NCBI RefSeq assembly: GCF_041053055.1
Contig: NZ_CP163443.1
Coordinates: 62,001 to 126,000, forward strand
Length of the DNA: 64,000 nucleotides
Origin: Streptomyces sp. R41
Lineage (GTDB): Bacteria; Actinomycetota; Actinomycetes; Streptomycetales; Streptomycetaceae
Reading direction: 5' to 3'
Shown here: one piece after another, positions 1 to 10,348 of the stretch
How positions within the stretch are numbered: position 1 is the first letter of the stretch
Layout of the letters: every line of letters begins with the position of its first letter
Program-made: the position numbers and the translations under genes
The notes under the pieces: generated by a model
Told to the model about the DNA's origin: nothing
What the model saw: only the letters and a program-made list of their open reading frames with translations
Databases searched by the model: none

Positions 1-1289
1 GTCGCTCTCGCGCAGATGGTCAGGCCGGGCCCGCGTAGACGCCGCGTTGTCCGGGACGGGTGGTGGCGCTCAGCCGCGCACCAGCGGTGCCGGGCATCGG
101 GGTGCGCGGTCTTCCACGCACAGGCAGAGGAGTCGGGTCCGAGCCCGGCGTTGACGATCAGCATCTCGCCCAGGCGGTTCAGCCTACGGCAGCCCGTCGG
201 CCCGGAGAAGGAGCCGGTTCAGGGCGTCACGGGTCAGCTGTCGCTGCTCTGCGAGGACCTGTTGGACGCGTTCCTTGGCCGTCTCCACCGGGCCATGAAC
301 GCGTCCTGGCCGGCCATCAGATTACCGACGGTGCATAGCGGTCGGCATGAGAATGACCCGGCCTTTCGTCACTCACGTCAGCCACAGATGAACACCATCC
401 GTCAGTGCCAACCACGAGGTCATTGAGCCTGCGCCACTGACGCTCAGATGACGATGCCCAACTGACGCTCCTCCGCAGACCGTCACACGACAAGAGCCGA
501 CCCCGAGTCGAGCGCTCCCTGCTGGCCGTGTACTGGGCAATCTCCGGCTACGGCCTGCGCGCCTCCCGAGCCGCGGGTGGCTGGCGCTGACGATGACCGC
601 CACATTCTGCGCCCTACTGCCGTGGGGCCTGCCGAAGGAAGCCCCGAAGCCGGAGACCACCGGCCGCCTCACCGGCCAAGAAATCTCCCTGCGCACTGAC
701 ACCCCAGCCCCTCGCAACCCGACCGGGCCGCTGAGCGAGCAGCTCAACGGCGAGCGCGCTGAGAAGGCCCTGCGGGTGGTCCTCAACTCGGTGATCTTCC
801 GCACTTCAGGGCAGAACCTCACCACCGCCGGCACCTACATCGAGATGGCCTCCCGGTTCATCGAGCCGATTTCTCCTTGCCCTGGCCCTGCTCGCCGTCC
901 GTGGCCGCGTCAAGCGGTAGCAGCAACACCAGCTCGGCCGGGACCTCGACCAGGGTTCCGTCGAGGCTGTGCAGCTCGCCAACCGCGGCGCCGTCGTACG
1001 GCGCGACGGCACCGTGCTGTACGCCAACGAACTCACCCCCGAGGGCAACTGGTCGCGCCATCCCGCAGCAGAGCGGCGGTGCGCGTGGAGCGGTCGCGAC
1101 CGTGGACCGCTCCCGAGACCGCCGTCCTCCGCCGCGAGCTGCCCCGCACCCGAGGCGCCTCCCCCGCGGAGCAACGGCCCGCACGGATGCCTGCGCTTCG
1201 ACTCCGCCGCCTACCTCCCCCTACGGCACGCAGGTAACCATCTTCGACCGCATCACCCCGGTCATGCACTACAACCGGCTGCGAGGAGC
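1..1289. other. mosaic region without a convincing gene
   Basis: No open frame here has a start, ribosome site and recognisable protein together. Small pieces look protein-like but are broken. A 34-codon minus-strand stretch (288 down to 184) reads as a charged, leucine-rich helix and stops. Plus-strand stretches around 760-860 and 966-1050 have protein-like composition but run into other frames. I read it as decayed coding sequence next to the toxin locus. I cannot name the parents. Confidence 0.4.
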
Positions 1290-1670
1290 TCAGATAGGTC
1301 CCCAGATTGCTACTTCGCCGTCTGGGACGCACACAATGCGTCGCCCATCTGGGTAAACCACCCCCCAAGCCTCATATTCATCGTGCGGAGGGGCGGTCAG
1401 CTCTTCCCCTCCTTCAAAGGACATGGACAGCACTCCTGCGTCGCTGTAGCTCGCAGTTGAGATCACCGAATGGAGTAGCTCCACGATGCGTCCCGCCACT
1501 GGACCGGGGCTTTCGGGATCAAACCTCACGTGAATCCCATCAGCTCCCATGAGCGTTGCGTCCGTTTCGATGCGCATCTCGACATCTCCACTGGTGAAAA
1601 GGGTCAGCGCACTATCGAGGCAAACTCTGTCGACCGATTGCCCTCGAAGTTCCAGGTCCATGACTACCAT
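1290..1670 (-). CDS. DUF6188 family protein, probable immunity protein of the upstream RHS toxin
   Basis: A 126-aa soluble protein opening with the MDLELRGQSVDRV pattern and closing with an EAWG(V)xxPDG segment, both typical of the DUF6188 family, which is found as small genes beside polymorphic toxins. The ATG at 1670 overlaps the last codons of the RHS gene (stop at 1664-1666), so translation is probably coupled. A second in-frame ATG at 1661 gives the usual MDLEL start and may be the real one. Position directly 3' of a toxin tip, same strand and overlap are the arguments for immunity. The cognate pairing is inferred and no biochemical role can be read from the sequence. Nothing looks damaged. 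Confidence 0.75.
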   Translation of the reverse strand: MVVMDLELRGQSVDRVCLDSALTLFTSGDVEMRIETDATLMGADGIHVRFDPESPGPVAGRIVELLHSVISTASYSDAGVLSMSFEGGEELTAPPHDEYEAWGVVYPDGRRIVCVPDGEVAIWGPI

Positions 1671-4600
1671 CCAGCCGGCAACGGGTAGGTTCCGTCGGAA
1701 TTCATGGGGATATGTGTTGCCGCTCTGTCCCCAGGCTTGCCATTCAGTCCAATGGGTTGACCATGCTTGTTTTCGAAGCGGACGTAGCCGTTCGGGTATC
1801 TCGACGTCGGGCTCATGATGCGAATCGACGTGGATTTACCTTGCGCGTCGGCGGGCGAGCGCCAAATCATACCCTTTCCGTTTTGGGCGGTACCTGCAGT
1901 CCATTCACCCGTGGTTCCTGCGGGACGCTGCGGAAAAATACTATTTCCTGCAGAAAGCTGCGGACCAAAATTCGGACACGCGGTGCTGTTGTGAACCAGC
2001 ACCGGAATATCTCCTGCAAGCACATAATACGTGTGGAGCCCGTTAACAGTCAGGTCGTGCATGTCGGCCTGGCCAGGCCGAGCAAGCACCGCGACAATCA
2101 CCGCATGGCTGGCATCTGCGGAATTCACGATGTGGCCTGGTGTCAGTCGCCCTGCTTCCTTCCACGCCTTGGCCGTATCGTCCCAGATGGGGTGGAGAGA
2201 TGTCGTGTGCAGGGTCTGCAGGCGTCCGTCGCGACCGCGGATCTTCACATCGATGAGGTCACTGTCGTGATTGATGTAGGTGGCCGTTACCTCCCGGGTC
2301 CCTTCATGGCGTCCCGTGCCCGGATCGGCAGCCTCGACTTGATCCCCTGGTTCGACCTTGCCGATAGGCTTGGTTTTCCCGTCCTTCATCAGGACCGGAG
2401 TTGAATGACTGAAGCTGCATCCGGCCGCTTTGAGGACTTTACTGAACGCTGCTCCGACTTCTCCGGCGAGAAGGATGGGAACGGTCTCTGACGCTTCCTT
2501 CATCGAGTCATACGCGCCCTTGTCGACTCCGCAGAGTTCAGCGTTGTCAATGCAGTAGGTGGCAGCGATTCTCTTCGCTTTGGCGAAGTCGCCGGTTTCC
2601 TTCCATACCCGGTATGCCTCGGAACAGGCGGCTCGACCGAAGCAAGCCATGGCTGTTCTGTCGCCGTCGCCGACGGGTGCGTCCCAGTAACCTCCACCCG
2701 TGCGGTTTTGGCCGTAATAGACCCAGAGGTTGGCAAGACGATCCTCATCCATGTTCTCGGGCCGCGGCAGAAGCGACAGCATGAAGTCGCCTGTGGTGGG
2801 GTCACCATCGGTGCCATTGCCCTCCTGAAATTCGCTGGTACCGCCGTAACCGTCGCCTTTGCCGCCGGGTTCGTAGTCGCTGCCGCCCTGGTCGAGGTGT
2901 CTTGTCAGGCCGGTGGGGTCGGAGTAGTTGATGGGGTCGTTGCCGCTGTAGCTGTAGGCGGAGAGGTTCTGCGGGTCATAAGGGGCGCTGAGGGGATCGG
3001 GGCTGAGGAAGCGGCCCAGATGCGGGTCGTAGGCGCGGGCGCCGAGGAGGGAGAGGCCCGTGCTGGTGTCTTCGGTTTTGCCGAGGAATCCGTTGTTGGT
3101 GCCGGTGGGCAGGGCGCCGCTGCGGTCGTCTCCGAAGGGGGTATAGCGACGGCGGGTGGCGGTGCCGCTGGTGGCGTCGACCGTGAGCTGTGTGGAGGCC
3201 TGGTTGTCGGCCATCAGGTAGGTGACTTTGCCGCCGGAGGTGGTGTTGCCCATGGTGGTGCGCATGGCAACGGTGGATCCGCCGCTGCTGTAGTACCGGG
3301 TTGCACTGACTTTGATGCCGTCGTTGCGCAGTTCCATGCCGCCGATGTAGGCGACGGTTTCCTGCGGGGTGGTGCGGACGGCGAGGTTGCCGTCGGCGTC
3401 GTATACGTAGCGGGTCAGGTCGCTGCCGGACGCCTTGGTGGTCTTGACGGTGGAGAGTTGGCCCTGCTTGGTCCAGGTGTAGTCGGTGGTGGTGCTGGGT
3501 TCGACGCGCTTGAGCATCGTCCCGTCGGCGTCGTAGGTGATGGTGTCCGTACTGGTGGTGGCGCCGGCGGTGATGTGGTTGATCTTGCGGACGCCGTGCG
3601 GCCAGTCAGCGTTGGCGGTCGTCCAGGTGCCCGAGTCGTTGTATCCGGGGTAGAGGTAGTCGCGGTTGGTGGCCTTGCCGGCCTGGTCGGTGTCGGTGAC
3701 GGACTGGAGGTTGCCCAGGCGGTCGTAGGTGTACGCGGTCTGGTAGGGGGCTTCGCCGGTGAAGTCGGAGTTGTTGCCCAGGGGGCACGTGCCCGCCCCT
3801 GCACGGGTGTAGGCGTTGGTCAGTCGCGCCTGGTCGTCGTAGCGGAAGCACTGCGCCTGCTCGGCCTGACCGCTTGCCTGTTCAAGCAGTTGGGTGATCT
3901 TCCCGTCGAAGTCGTAGCTGTAGGTGTCCTTCTGGGACTCGGTGATGAGCCGGTCGACGGTGGTGGTCGTGGAGATGCCCTGCAGCCAGCGGGTGCCGTT
4001 GTCGTCGAAGTAGCTGTACGAGCGCTGGGCCGTAACACTGCCGGCCCCGATGGTCGGCATGCCGTATAGACGGTCGGTCAGACGGCTGTACGCGTCGTAG
4101 ACCGTCGTCTTGACGTAGGTCTGCTGGTCGGAGGTGAGGCTGCGGGGCTGTCCGTAGGAGTTGTATCCGGTGGTGACGGTTTCTTGGGCCAGGCCGCCGG
4201 CCGCGGGGTAGTTCACCGAGGTGACGTGGTCGGCGGCGTCGTAGGTGAAGCCCGTGGTGTAGTCGCCGGCCAGGCCGGTGACGTTGGCCGGGATGGTGAC
4301 GGTCGTGCTCTCCGGGCGGCCGCGGTCGTCGAAGCTGTTGACCTTGGTGGTGTAGGTGTTGCCGCTTGTGTCCCGGCTGATGGCCGAGGTGATCTGGCCC
4401 TTGCCGCCGGGGGTGGACTGGCCGTCCCACACCCATGCGGCCAGTTCATCGGCCCCGCTGGTCACGGACGTCTTGCGGCCCAGGCTGTCGTAGCCGTAGG
4501 TGAGGACGGTCTTCCCGTTGTTGCTGGTGGTCTTGCTGATCTGTCCGTTGGCGTCGTATTCCGTGGTCGACGATCCGGCGTCCGGGTCGTCGACCACGGT

Positions 4601-7600
4601 GCGCTGGCCGGCCCAGTTGTAGGTGTAGATGGTGTTGTTGCCGCGCGGGTCGCTGATCTGCTTGAGCTGGCCCGTGCTGGTGTAGGTGTACTGGGTGGTG
4701 TAGGCGGAACTGCCGTTGTGCTCGACGACCTTCGAGGTCTGCCCGTACACGTCGGTGTAGGTGTCCGTGGCTCCGCTCGTCGTCGGGGTGACGGTGGTGT
4801 AGTCACCGTGGTACGACGCCAGCGCACGACCGTACAGCTGAGGCGAGGCAGAGGTTCCGTCACCGACGAGAATCTGCGACTCGGTGGTGCGGCTGGCCCA
4901 GTCCAGGGTCAGGTCGGTGTAGGAGGGAAGGTCCTTCACCTCGGGGCTGGAGGGTCCGCCGGAGCCTGCTGTGCCTTGGTTGCGGAAGACGGCGGAGGTG
5001 CCGGTGACGTTGCCTGCCGTGTCGTAACGGGTGACGGCCACCTGCCGGTTGGGTACCTCCTCGCCCGTCGACGGGTCGATGCCGTAGGGGATCGGAGTCT
5101 GTGTCTCCCGGGCGCGGCCCAGACCGTCGGCGTAGGTGTACATGGACAGATAGGTGGTCCCGGACTGCAGGGTCTGGGTGCCCACGCGGGGGTAGCCGTC
5201 GACCGAGTCCGGCACCCCGCCGATGGGGGAGGTGGGGATGCTGTAGCTGAACTTCGCCGACGGCGAGGTTCCGGTCTCGGTGGGCTTCCACACCTCGAGG
5301 GTGCGGCCTGCGGCATCCAGAGTGGTCTTGGTGATTTTCCCGTTGGGGTCCTTGCTCTGGTAGGCCACACCCCAGAAGCGGGACAGCCACACCGTGGAGG
5401 TCAGGGGACCGCGGTAGGCGGCCGGACCGTCGGGGTCGGGGGTCGTGGTGGTGATGCCGTCTACCGGCCAGGAGTTGTCCGGGCTGTAGGTGATGGTGGT
5501 GCGGTTCGCCTTGCCGTCTTCGGTCCACACCGTCCGGCCGGCGTTGTCGTAGCCGTGCTTCACCCGCAGGAAGTCGGTCGATCCTGACGAGGCGTAGGTG
5601 CGCAGCTCGGTCGGGTTGCCGTCGACGGGATTGTTGGCGCCCACCGAGGCGGCGTTGTCGTAGAAGGTGACGGTGTAGCCGTCCTGGTTGTCGGCGCCCC
5701 GGCCGTCGCATCCGGAGCCGTCCGTGCTGTAGTGCCGCGTTTCGTCGATGAGGACAGTCCACCGCTTGACGTTGCTGCCGTCGTATGGGTCGTCGTTGTA
5801 GGCGCGGCCGAAGGTGGTGCAGCGGTTGTCCGAGACGCCCTTCTCGCCCTGGTCGTCGACGCGCATGGGCAGCCCGTACTTGTTTGCGGTGTCGTTGTCG
5901 TCGAATTCGTTCTGGACGACGTGTTCACGCCAGCCGGTGGAGACTTTGGTGAAGGTGGTGGATTCCTTCTCGCGGACGAAGCGGGCGTCGGGCAACCCGG
6001 TGTAGGTCGCGGTGGGGTGAACCCAGTACTGGTGGAACACCCGTTCGTGCGAGTCGCCGGTGTCGTCCCGCTTCGACGTTTCGATCGTCTTGCCCTGCAG
6101 CCACGGCGAGTCGGTGTATGAGGTGCCCTCACCGTCGGTGACGCTGACCGAGCGGGTCTTCGAGGGATCGGCCTTGTCGGTGCGGTCGGCGTCCAGGCCG
6201 CGGTAGAGCCAGTGGAAGGTGGAGTGCTTGACGGTGCCGGTGCCGGTGGTGACTTCGACGCGCTGGTAGCCGCGCCAGTCCGACCAGGTCTCGTCGTCGT
6301 CCGCGGTGAGGGGGTCGTTGGTGAAGCGCCAGCCGGCCCCGCCCTGGTAGTCGTAGGTGGTCGTCATCTCCGGGGCGCCGTCCTGGTTGCTGGTCACCGT
6401 CGGGTCGACGGTGACCTTGGTGACCAGGAATTTTTTGAACCAGCCGGTGGTGGAGTCGGTCGCCCCTTCGGGGGTCCATTTCTGCCAGTAGCAGTCCTGG
6501 GTGTTCGACGACTGGGTGGGGTAGTTGTCCGAGCTGCACGCGTTGGGTGAGCCGTAGGAGACCGTGGTGGTCGCTCCGAGGTCCCCGTGGATCGTCTCAA
6601 TGCGGCGGAAGTTCAGCTCCTTCTCGCCTACTTGGTTGTCCAGGTCGATGCCGTTGAAGTTGATGACCGGCAGGATGATGTCTTCGCCCGACTTGTACGT
6701 CTCGCGCTGCACGTAGTCCAGCCACAGCGTCTTGCCGACCGAGCCGTCCGGGTTGGGCAGCCCGTGCTTGGTCTGGTACTGCTGCACCAGGTCCCAGCCG
6801 GCGGCCGACGTGTCCAGCACGTAGGTCTTGATGTCCCACAGCATGTCCTTGGTGAAGAACGTGGGGTAGTACGTCTTGCCCGCACAGTAGTAATCCGCCG
6901 ACGAGCCGTCACACAACAAGTCGACCGGCACATCCGGATACGACGACGGCGTGGAGGAGATCGATGGGCAAGGTTTCGGCTCGCTGCGCAGCGGGTCCGC
7001 GTCAGACATCCGCTCCACGCACCGGCCCACATGGGACAGGACGACCCTGCCGGTCGGCTTGGAGCCGGCGATCTGCGTCGGCCACCCGTACTGGATCTCG
7101 GTCAGGTAGCCGCCCGCGGTGTACGAGCGGGCCTTGTCGGTGTTGGCGACCGACCGGTAGTAGTTGGTGTCCTTGTCGTAGAAGTAGACCGACTCGACCT
7201 CGTTGGCATCCACGGTGCGGTCCAGGTTCCACCGCCAGGCCTGCGTGCACGGCTCGGGGAACTGGTCGTGGCACGGCTCGCCCTGGTCGTTTCCGACCAC
7301 GGGTTCGGTGAAGACGGAGGCTGTCGCGCTGCTGGTGCGCTCGGAGCGGCCCCAGCCGAAGTAGTAGCGCTTCCCGTCCTGGGTGGAGATCACCCAGTAC
7401 TCGTCGTCCGCGCCGTGCCCGCCCGTCAGGTGCTGCACTCGCCAGCCCGGGTCGTCCTGCACGTGGTAGGAGCCGGTGCCGGTGTTGTCCTGGACGAGCT
7501 GCGAGCTGACGCCGTTGAGGCTGATGACGTAGACCGCGCCGTCCGGCTCCTCGGCCGTGTTCGGCGAGTCCCAGCACATGTCGCCGATCGTCTTCAGACC

Positions 7601-8803
7601 GTCCTGGCTGCAGTTGCGGTAGCGCCGCTCGATGAAACCGACACCCAGGTCCCAGCCCATACCGACCCAGGAGGCCTGGTTGTTGGTGGCCGAGGTGCGG
7701 CCGTCCACCGACTGCGAGTTGTACGTCATCGCCAGCGACGGGGCCGACCCCATCGCCGGCCTGGGCAGCTGCACCGGCAGGCTGTAGGTGAACGCGCCGG
7801 AGCCGGTCGCCACGTCCCAGGACCCGCTCGGTGACAGTGCCGAGGCCCGGTAGTCACCCTGGTCCGAGGACGAGCCGGTGGTCACCGCGTAGACGCTCGC
7901 ACCCGCACCACTGGTCAACTGCGAGGACAGCCCGCTGTCGTCCGGCTCGGCCACCACCGTTGCGGTCAGCGTGCCCGCGGTGGTGTCGTTGTCCACCGGC
8001 ACGAATTCACGGCTCGTGCAGCCCTCGGCATCGGGGGTCTCCAACGCACAGGCGGGAAGCTTCACGAGCCGCAGCCGGGAAGCGAACTCGCCGCCGTAGG
8101 CGTACTTGAAGCCGGAGTAGTCGATGCTGACCTGCACCTGCCCTGGCGTGGCCACCCCGTCGGAGCGAGTGACCTGCAGACCGAGCCCGACCCCTCCCGC
8201 CGGCGCGACGTCGGCACGGTCCAGCACCCGCACATCGACCTGATCGGGAGACACCGGGTCATCCGCAGGCTCAGCCGATGCCGAAGGAGAATCCGAGGGC
8301 TCGGGTGAGGAGGTCACGCTCGTCTCGGGCGTGGGTGACGTGGCCGCCTCGGGGCTGTCCGAAGGGCCGGGGCCCGTGGACGGTGACGCGTCGTCGTCCG
8401 TGAGCCGTGCCGAGGCCAGTTGGGCAACAGCCCCATCTTCTTCGGGCAGAGGAGCCACCTCGACCACGTCACCGACCGCAGTGACGTCTTGGTCCTGCGA
8501 CTGCGACGCGGACGCGCTCGGCGTCACCGCCCCCGCATCACCAGGCGCCACCTGCGACAGGTCCACCGTCGCCTCGGCCGCACTCGGCCAGTTGGGCGCG
8601 GGCAGCGCCTTGCCCACTTCCTCCGCCTGCTGCGCGGGCACCCTACCCAGCGACTGGGAGGGCACGATCGGTGTCGAGTCCTCCGCAGCGGCCGCCTCGG
8701 GCGGCGACACCACCGACATCGTCGACAGCAAGCCGGCCATCAAAGCACCGGCTAGCCCAACTGACAGCAAACGCGCACGCCTTACGGCCACTCGACCCCC
8801 CAC
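1664..8803 (-). CDS. secreted RHS-repeat polymorphic toxin with Hint domain and C-terminal toxin tip
   Basis: A contact-type toxin of about 2,380 aa. The N-terminus has a basic stretch, a hydrophobic core and an AAAA cleavage region (signal peptide), then a Ser/Pro/Glu-rich linker. A long middle region is full of YD/RHS repeats (YxxxGxxxxxxD). The conserved RHS-core end motif (YDPHLGRFLSPDPL, then NDPINYSDPTGL) lies about residues 1930-1975. A Hint (intein-like) module runs from Cys about 2138 (from the longest possible start), through a TTSLHPIW block, to a His-Asn pair about 2280 (PVLVHN), so self-cleavage should free the last ~107 residues. That tip has an RIMSPTxRYPNGYVRF core. It resembles small nuclease-type toxin tips, but I cannot assign the family. 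Start: GTG at 8803 has AGGTGG five bases upstream. GTG 8791, ATG 8818 and TTG 8827 are alternatives. The gene ends inside the immunity gene. Confidence 0.9.
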   Translation of the reverse strand: MGGRVAVRRARLLSVGLAGALMAGLLSTMSVVSPPEAAAAEDSTPIVPSQSLGRVPAQQAEEVGKALPAPNWPSAAEATVDLSQVAPGDAGAVTPSASASQSQDQDVTAVGDVVEVAPLPEEDGAVAQLASARLTDDDASPSTGPGPSDSPEAATSPTPETSVTSSPEPSDSPSASAEPADDPVSPDQVDVRVLDRADVAPAGGVGLGLQVTRSDGVATPGQVQVSIDYSGFKYAYGGEFASRLRLVKLPACALETPDAEGCTSREFVPVDNDTTAGTLTATVVAEPDDSGLSSQLTSGAGASVYAVTTGSSSDQGDYRASALSPSGSWDVATGSGAFTYSLPVQLPRPAMGSAPSLAMTYNSQSVDGRTSATNNQASWVGMGWDLGVGFIERRYRNCSQDGLKTIGDMCWDSPNTAEEPDGAVYVISLNGVSSQLVQDNTGTGSYHVQDDPGWRVQHLTGGHGADDEYWVISTQDGKRYYFGWGRSERTSSATASVFTEPVVGNDQGEPCHDQFPEPCTQAWRWNLDRTVDANEVESVYFYDKDTNYYRSVANTDKARSYTAGGYLTEIQYGWPTQIAGSKPTGRVVLSHVGRCVERMSDADPLRSEPKPCPSISSTPSSYPDVPVDLLCDGSSADYYCAGKTYYPTFFTKDMLWDIKTYVLDTSAAGWDLVQQYQTKHGLPNPDGSVGKTLWLDYVQRETYKSGEDIILPVINFNGIDLDNQVGEKELNFRRIETIHGDLGATTTVSYGSPNACSSDNYPTQSSNTQDCYWQKWTPEGATDSTTGWFKKFLVTKVTVDPTVTSNQDGAPEMTTTYDYQGGAGWRFTNDPLTADDDETWSDWRGYQRVEVTTGTGTVKHSTFHWLYRGLDADRTDKADPSKTRSVSVTDGEGTSYTDSPWLQGKTIETSKRDDTGDSHERVFHQYWVHPTATYTGLPDARFVREKESTTFTKVSTGWREHVVQNEFDDNDTANKYGLPMRVDDQGEKGVSDNRCTTFGRAYNDDPYDGSNVKRWTVLIDETRHYSTDGSGCDGRGADNQDGYTVTFYDNAASVGANNPVDGNPTELRTYASSGSTDFLRVKHGYDNAGRTVWTEDGKANRTTITYSPDNSWPVDGITTTTPDPDGPAAYRGPLTSTVWLSRFWGVAYQSKDPNGKITKTTLDAAGRTLEVWKPTETGTSPSAKFSYSIPTSPIGGVPDSVDGYPRVGTQTLQSGTTYLSMYTYADGLGRARETQTPIPYGIDPSTGEEVPNRQVAVTRYDTAGNVTGTSAVFRNQGTAGSGGPSSPEVKDLPSYTDLTLDWASRTTESQILVGDGTSASPQLYGRALASYHGDYTTVTPTTSGATDTYTDVYGQTSKVVEHNGSSAYTTQYTYTSTGQLKQISDPRGNNTIYTYNWAGQRTVVDDPDAGSSTTEYDANGQISKTTSNNGKTVLTYGYDSLGRKTSVTSGADELAAWVWDGQSTPGGKGQITSAISRDTSGNTYTTKVNSFDDRGRPESTTVTIPANVTGLAGDYTTGFTYDAADHVTSVNYPAAGGLAQETVTTGYNSYGQPRSLTSDQQTYVKTTVYDAYSRLTDRLYGMPTIGAGSVTAQRSYSYFDDNGTRWLQGISTTTTVDRLITESQKDTYSYDFDGKITQLLEQASGQAEQAQCFRYDDQARLTNAYTRAGAGTCPLGNNSDFTGEAPYQTAYTYDRLGNLQSVTDTDQAGKATNRDYLYPGYNDSGTWTTANADWPHGVRKINHITAGATTSTDTITYDADGTMLKRVEPSTTTDYTWTKQGQLSTVKTTKASGSDLTRYVYDADGNLAVRTTPQETVAYIGGMELRNDGIKVSATRYYSSGGSTVAMRTTMGNTTSGGKVTYLMADNQASTQLTVDATSGTATRRRYTPFGDDRSGALPTGTNNGFLGKTEDTSTGLSLLGARAYDPHLGRFLSPDPLSAPYDPQNLSAYSYSGNDPINYSDPTGLTRHLDQGGSDYEPGGKGDGYGGTSEFQEGNGTDGDPTTGDFMLSLLPRPENMDEDRLANLWVYYGQNRTGGGYWDAPVGDGDRTAMACFGRAACSEAYRVWKETGDFAKAKRIAATYCIDNAELCGVDKGAYDSMKEASETVPILLAGEVGAAFSKVLKAAGCSFSHSTPVLMKDGKTKPIGKVEPGDQVEAADPGTGRHEGTREVTATYINHDSDLIDVKIRGRDGRLQTLHTTSLHPIWDDTAKAWKEAGRLTPGHIVNSADASHAVIVAVLARPGQADMHDLTVNGLHTYYVLAGDIPVLVHNSTACPNFGPQLSAGNSIFPQRPAGTTGEWTAGTAQNGKGMIWRSPADAQGKSTSIRIMSPTSRYPNGYVRFENKHGQPIGLNGKPGDRAATHIPMNSDGTYPLPAGW

Positions 8804-8827
8804 GCATGCCACCTGCATCACACGCAA

Positions 8828-9170
8828 GGGCAGTCCAATGAATCAACTGCCGTCATCCGGGCACGCCGAACGTGCTCACCAGCACGACGGGATCGGCCTG
8901 ACCCGGAATTTGATCAGTGAAGCGGGACAGTAGTTCCTGTGAACAGGGCGTGAATAGAGGGTTCGTTCGCAGGTTCCATCCTGGAGCTGTGACGTTCTCC
9001 ACACACAGATGACCTGCCAAGCAGGTGCCTGACCTGCACTTCAAGCAACATTGTCCTGATTCGAGCTTTTGCGTGGCCGCAGCGAAGGGCCGCATCCGGC
9101 CGCATCAAGCACAGCGCAGCCCCGCCGCGGAGGGAATTTCCCGCGAGCGAGGCTGAGTTCTCTCCGGCAT
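8828..9170. other. intergenic region upstream of the RHS toxin
   Basis: About 340 bp with lower GC than its surroundings and no open frame I would call. It must hold the promoter of the toxin and the 3' end of the lipoprotein transcript. I saw no clear terminator hairpin and no strong promoter consensus. Confidence 0.4.
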
Positions 9171-9764
9171 CTAGCTCGGCAGCAGCACGGTGAACGACGG
9201 TCTCCCCGAGGCGTCGAAGTAGGTCACCGTCCCGCCCCTGCGGACGACGTCGAGGACGACACTGCCCGTCACGGACTGGCCCGGCGCATACTGCCTGTCG
9301 ATGTCCCCTCCCCCGACGGACTCCCGCGTCGTGCAGTCCCGCTCGCCTACCCCGTCCTGGCACCTCATCGCGCCATACGGGCTGAAACGCCCGGTCTCGT
9401 TCCCGACGTTCTTGATCGTGAGGGTGAGGACGACGTACTGCCCGCGCTTCGACCCGTGCGATGTGCCGAGCTCCGCCGCCGACAGATACTTGGCCGACTG
9501 CACCCTGACGCGCATCTTCGTCGACACCGATTCGTCAGACCCGTCCACGGCCGTATACGGGCCGACCGTTCCGACCATCAGCAACGGGGCAAGCGCCGAC
9601 GAGGACGGCTCCTCCGACGGCTCCGAGACAGACTCCACATCAGCCTGCGCAGACACCGACGGCTTCGCAGCCCCCTCATCCGAGGGACTCTCTCCCGAAC
9701 ACCCCACCGCGAAAGCGGACAGGACCACAGCCGGCACAACGGCACGGCGAACACAAGCGCGCAC
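9171..9764 (-). CDS. secreted lipoprotein with DUF4352-like domain
   Basis: About 197 aa. The GTG at 9764 is chosen because a GGGGGGA ribosome site lies just upstream. The frame stays open to 9962 but that extension looks non-coding. The N-terminus RACVRRAV, hydrophobic core and LSAFAVGC lipobox give a lipoprotein signal with lipidated Cys about residue 20. A Ser/Glu linker follows, then a beta-rich domain: a VRVQSAKYL strand, YVVLTLTIKNVGN, then a Cys-containing loop and a YAPGQSVTGSVVLDV segment. This is the immunoglobulin-like fold of DUF4352-type lipoproteins. Probably an exported surface protein of unknown function. It lies upstream of the RHS gene on the same strand, but with about 370 bp between them it is unlikely to be in its operon. 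Confidence 0.7.
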   Translation of the reverse strand: MRACVRRAVVPAVVLSAFAVGCSGESPSDEGAAKPSVSAQADVESVSEPSEEPSSSALAPLLMVGTVGPYTAVDGSDESVSTKMRVRVQSAKYLSAAELGTSHGSKRGQYVVLTLTIKNVGNETGRFSPYGAMRCQDGVGERDCTTRESVGGGDIDRQYAPGQSVTGSVVLDVVRRGGTVTYFDASGRPSFTVLLPS

Positions 9765-10006
9765 AGCGCATCCCCCCCATGAACAGCGGCCCTCCCTGGC
9801 CGCAGGAGCCGTAAGAGTAGGCCACGCACCGCGTGCACCTGCGAGGTGTGTCCCCTTCCCCGTGCGCGCAGCAGCGGCCGCGTCCTGGGCGCACCGGGCA
9901 GACACCACCGACGGGCCGCCTTCGGGCCGCTGCCAGGCGACCTTACGAAGGGCACGAATCACAGGGCGTGCAGTGGCCGCCTGGGCCGTGTCGACGACCG
10001 GTGATC

Positions 10007-10144
10007 ATGTTGGGCACCGGCCACGGTCTAAAAGTCCTGCGATTCCCGTACGCCGAGCCGCCCTGCATCCACATCGTCAGCGGCCGACGGGTCGGTCGAA
10101 CGGTCCCCGTGGAAAACCTCGTCACGTGCGTTGAGCAGGCGTGA
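10007..10144 (+). CDS. short open frame, possible gene remnant
   Basis: An ATG at 10007 opens a 45-aa frame with protein-like composition (KVLRFPYAEPPCIHIVSG, then VPVENLVTC) in a stretch with no other gene. There is no good ribosome site. It reads like the C-terminal tail of a lost gene rather than a complete protein. I do not recognise the family. The rest of 9765-10348 holds nothing I can support. Confidence 0.2.
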   Translation: MLGTGHGLKVLRFPYAEPPCIHIVSGRRVGRTVPVENLVTCVEQA

Positions 10145-10348
10145 CACCCCCTCCACGCGAACCCGGTTGGAATCTGGCTTCTCAAGTGGCGGGCCGTGGA
10201 AGGCCTCGCCCCGTCAAGCGGGCGCGCGGAGTGGTGGGATCCGCCGCCTGCAAGGGATGCGCGGGAGCATGAGGGTGGATGGCGTCCCGCCAAGTGGTGT
10301 AGCGGGGCATGGCCCTTCTTGGGTGGACGTGGCTATCTGAAGGCGCCG

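Noticed and set aside
2708..8109. Long plus-strand frames (2708-4069, 4184-5587, 6587-7834) opposite the RHS gene
   Set aside because: They are antisense shadows of a high-GC gene, lack ribosome sites and have repetitive Gly/Val/Arg composition mirroring the RHS repeats.
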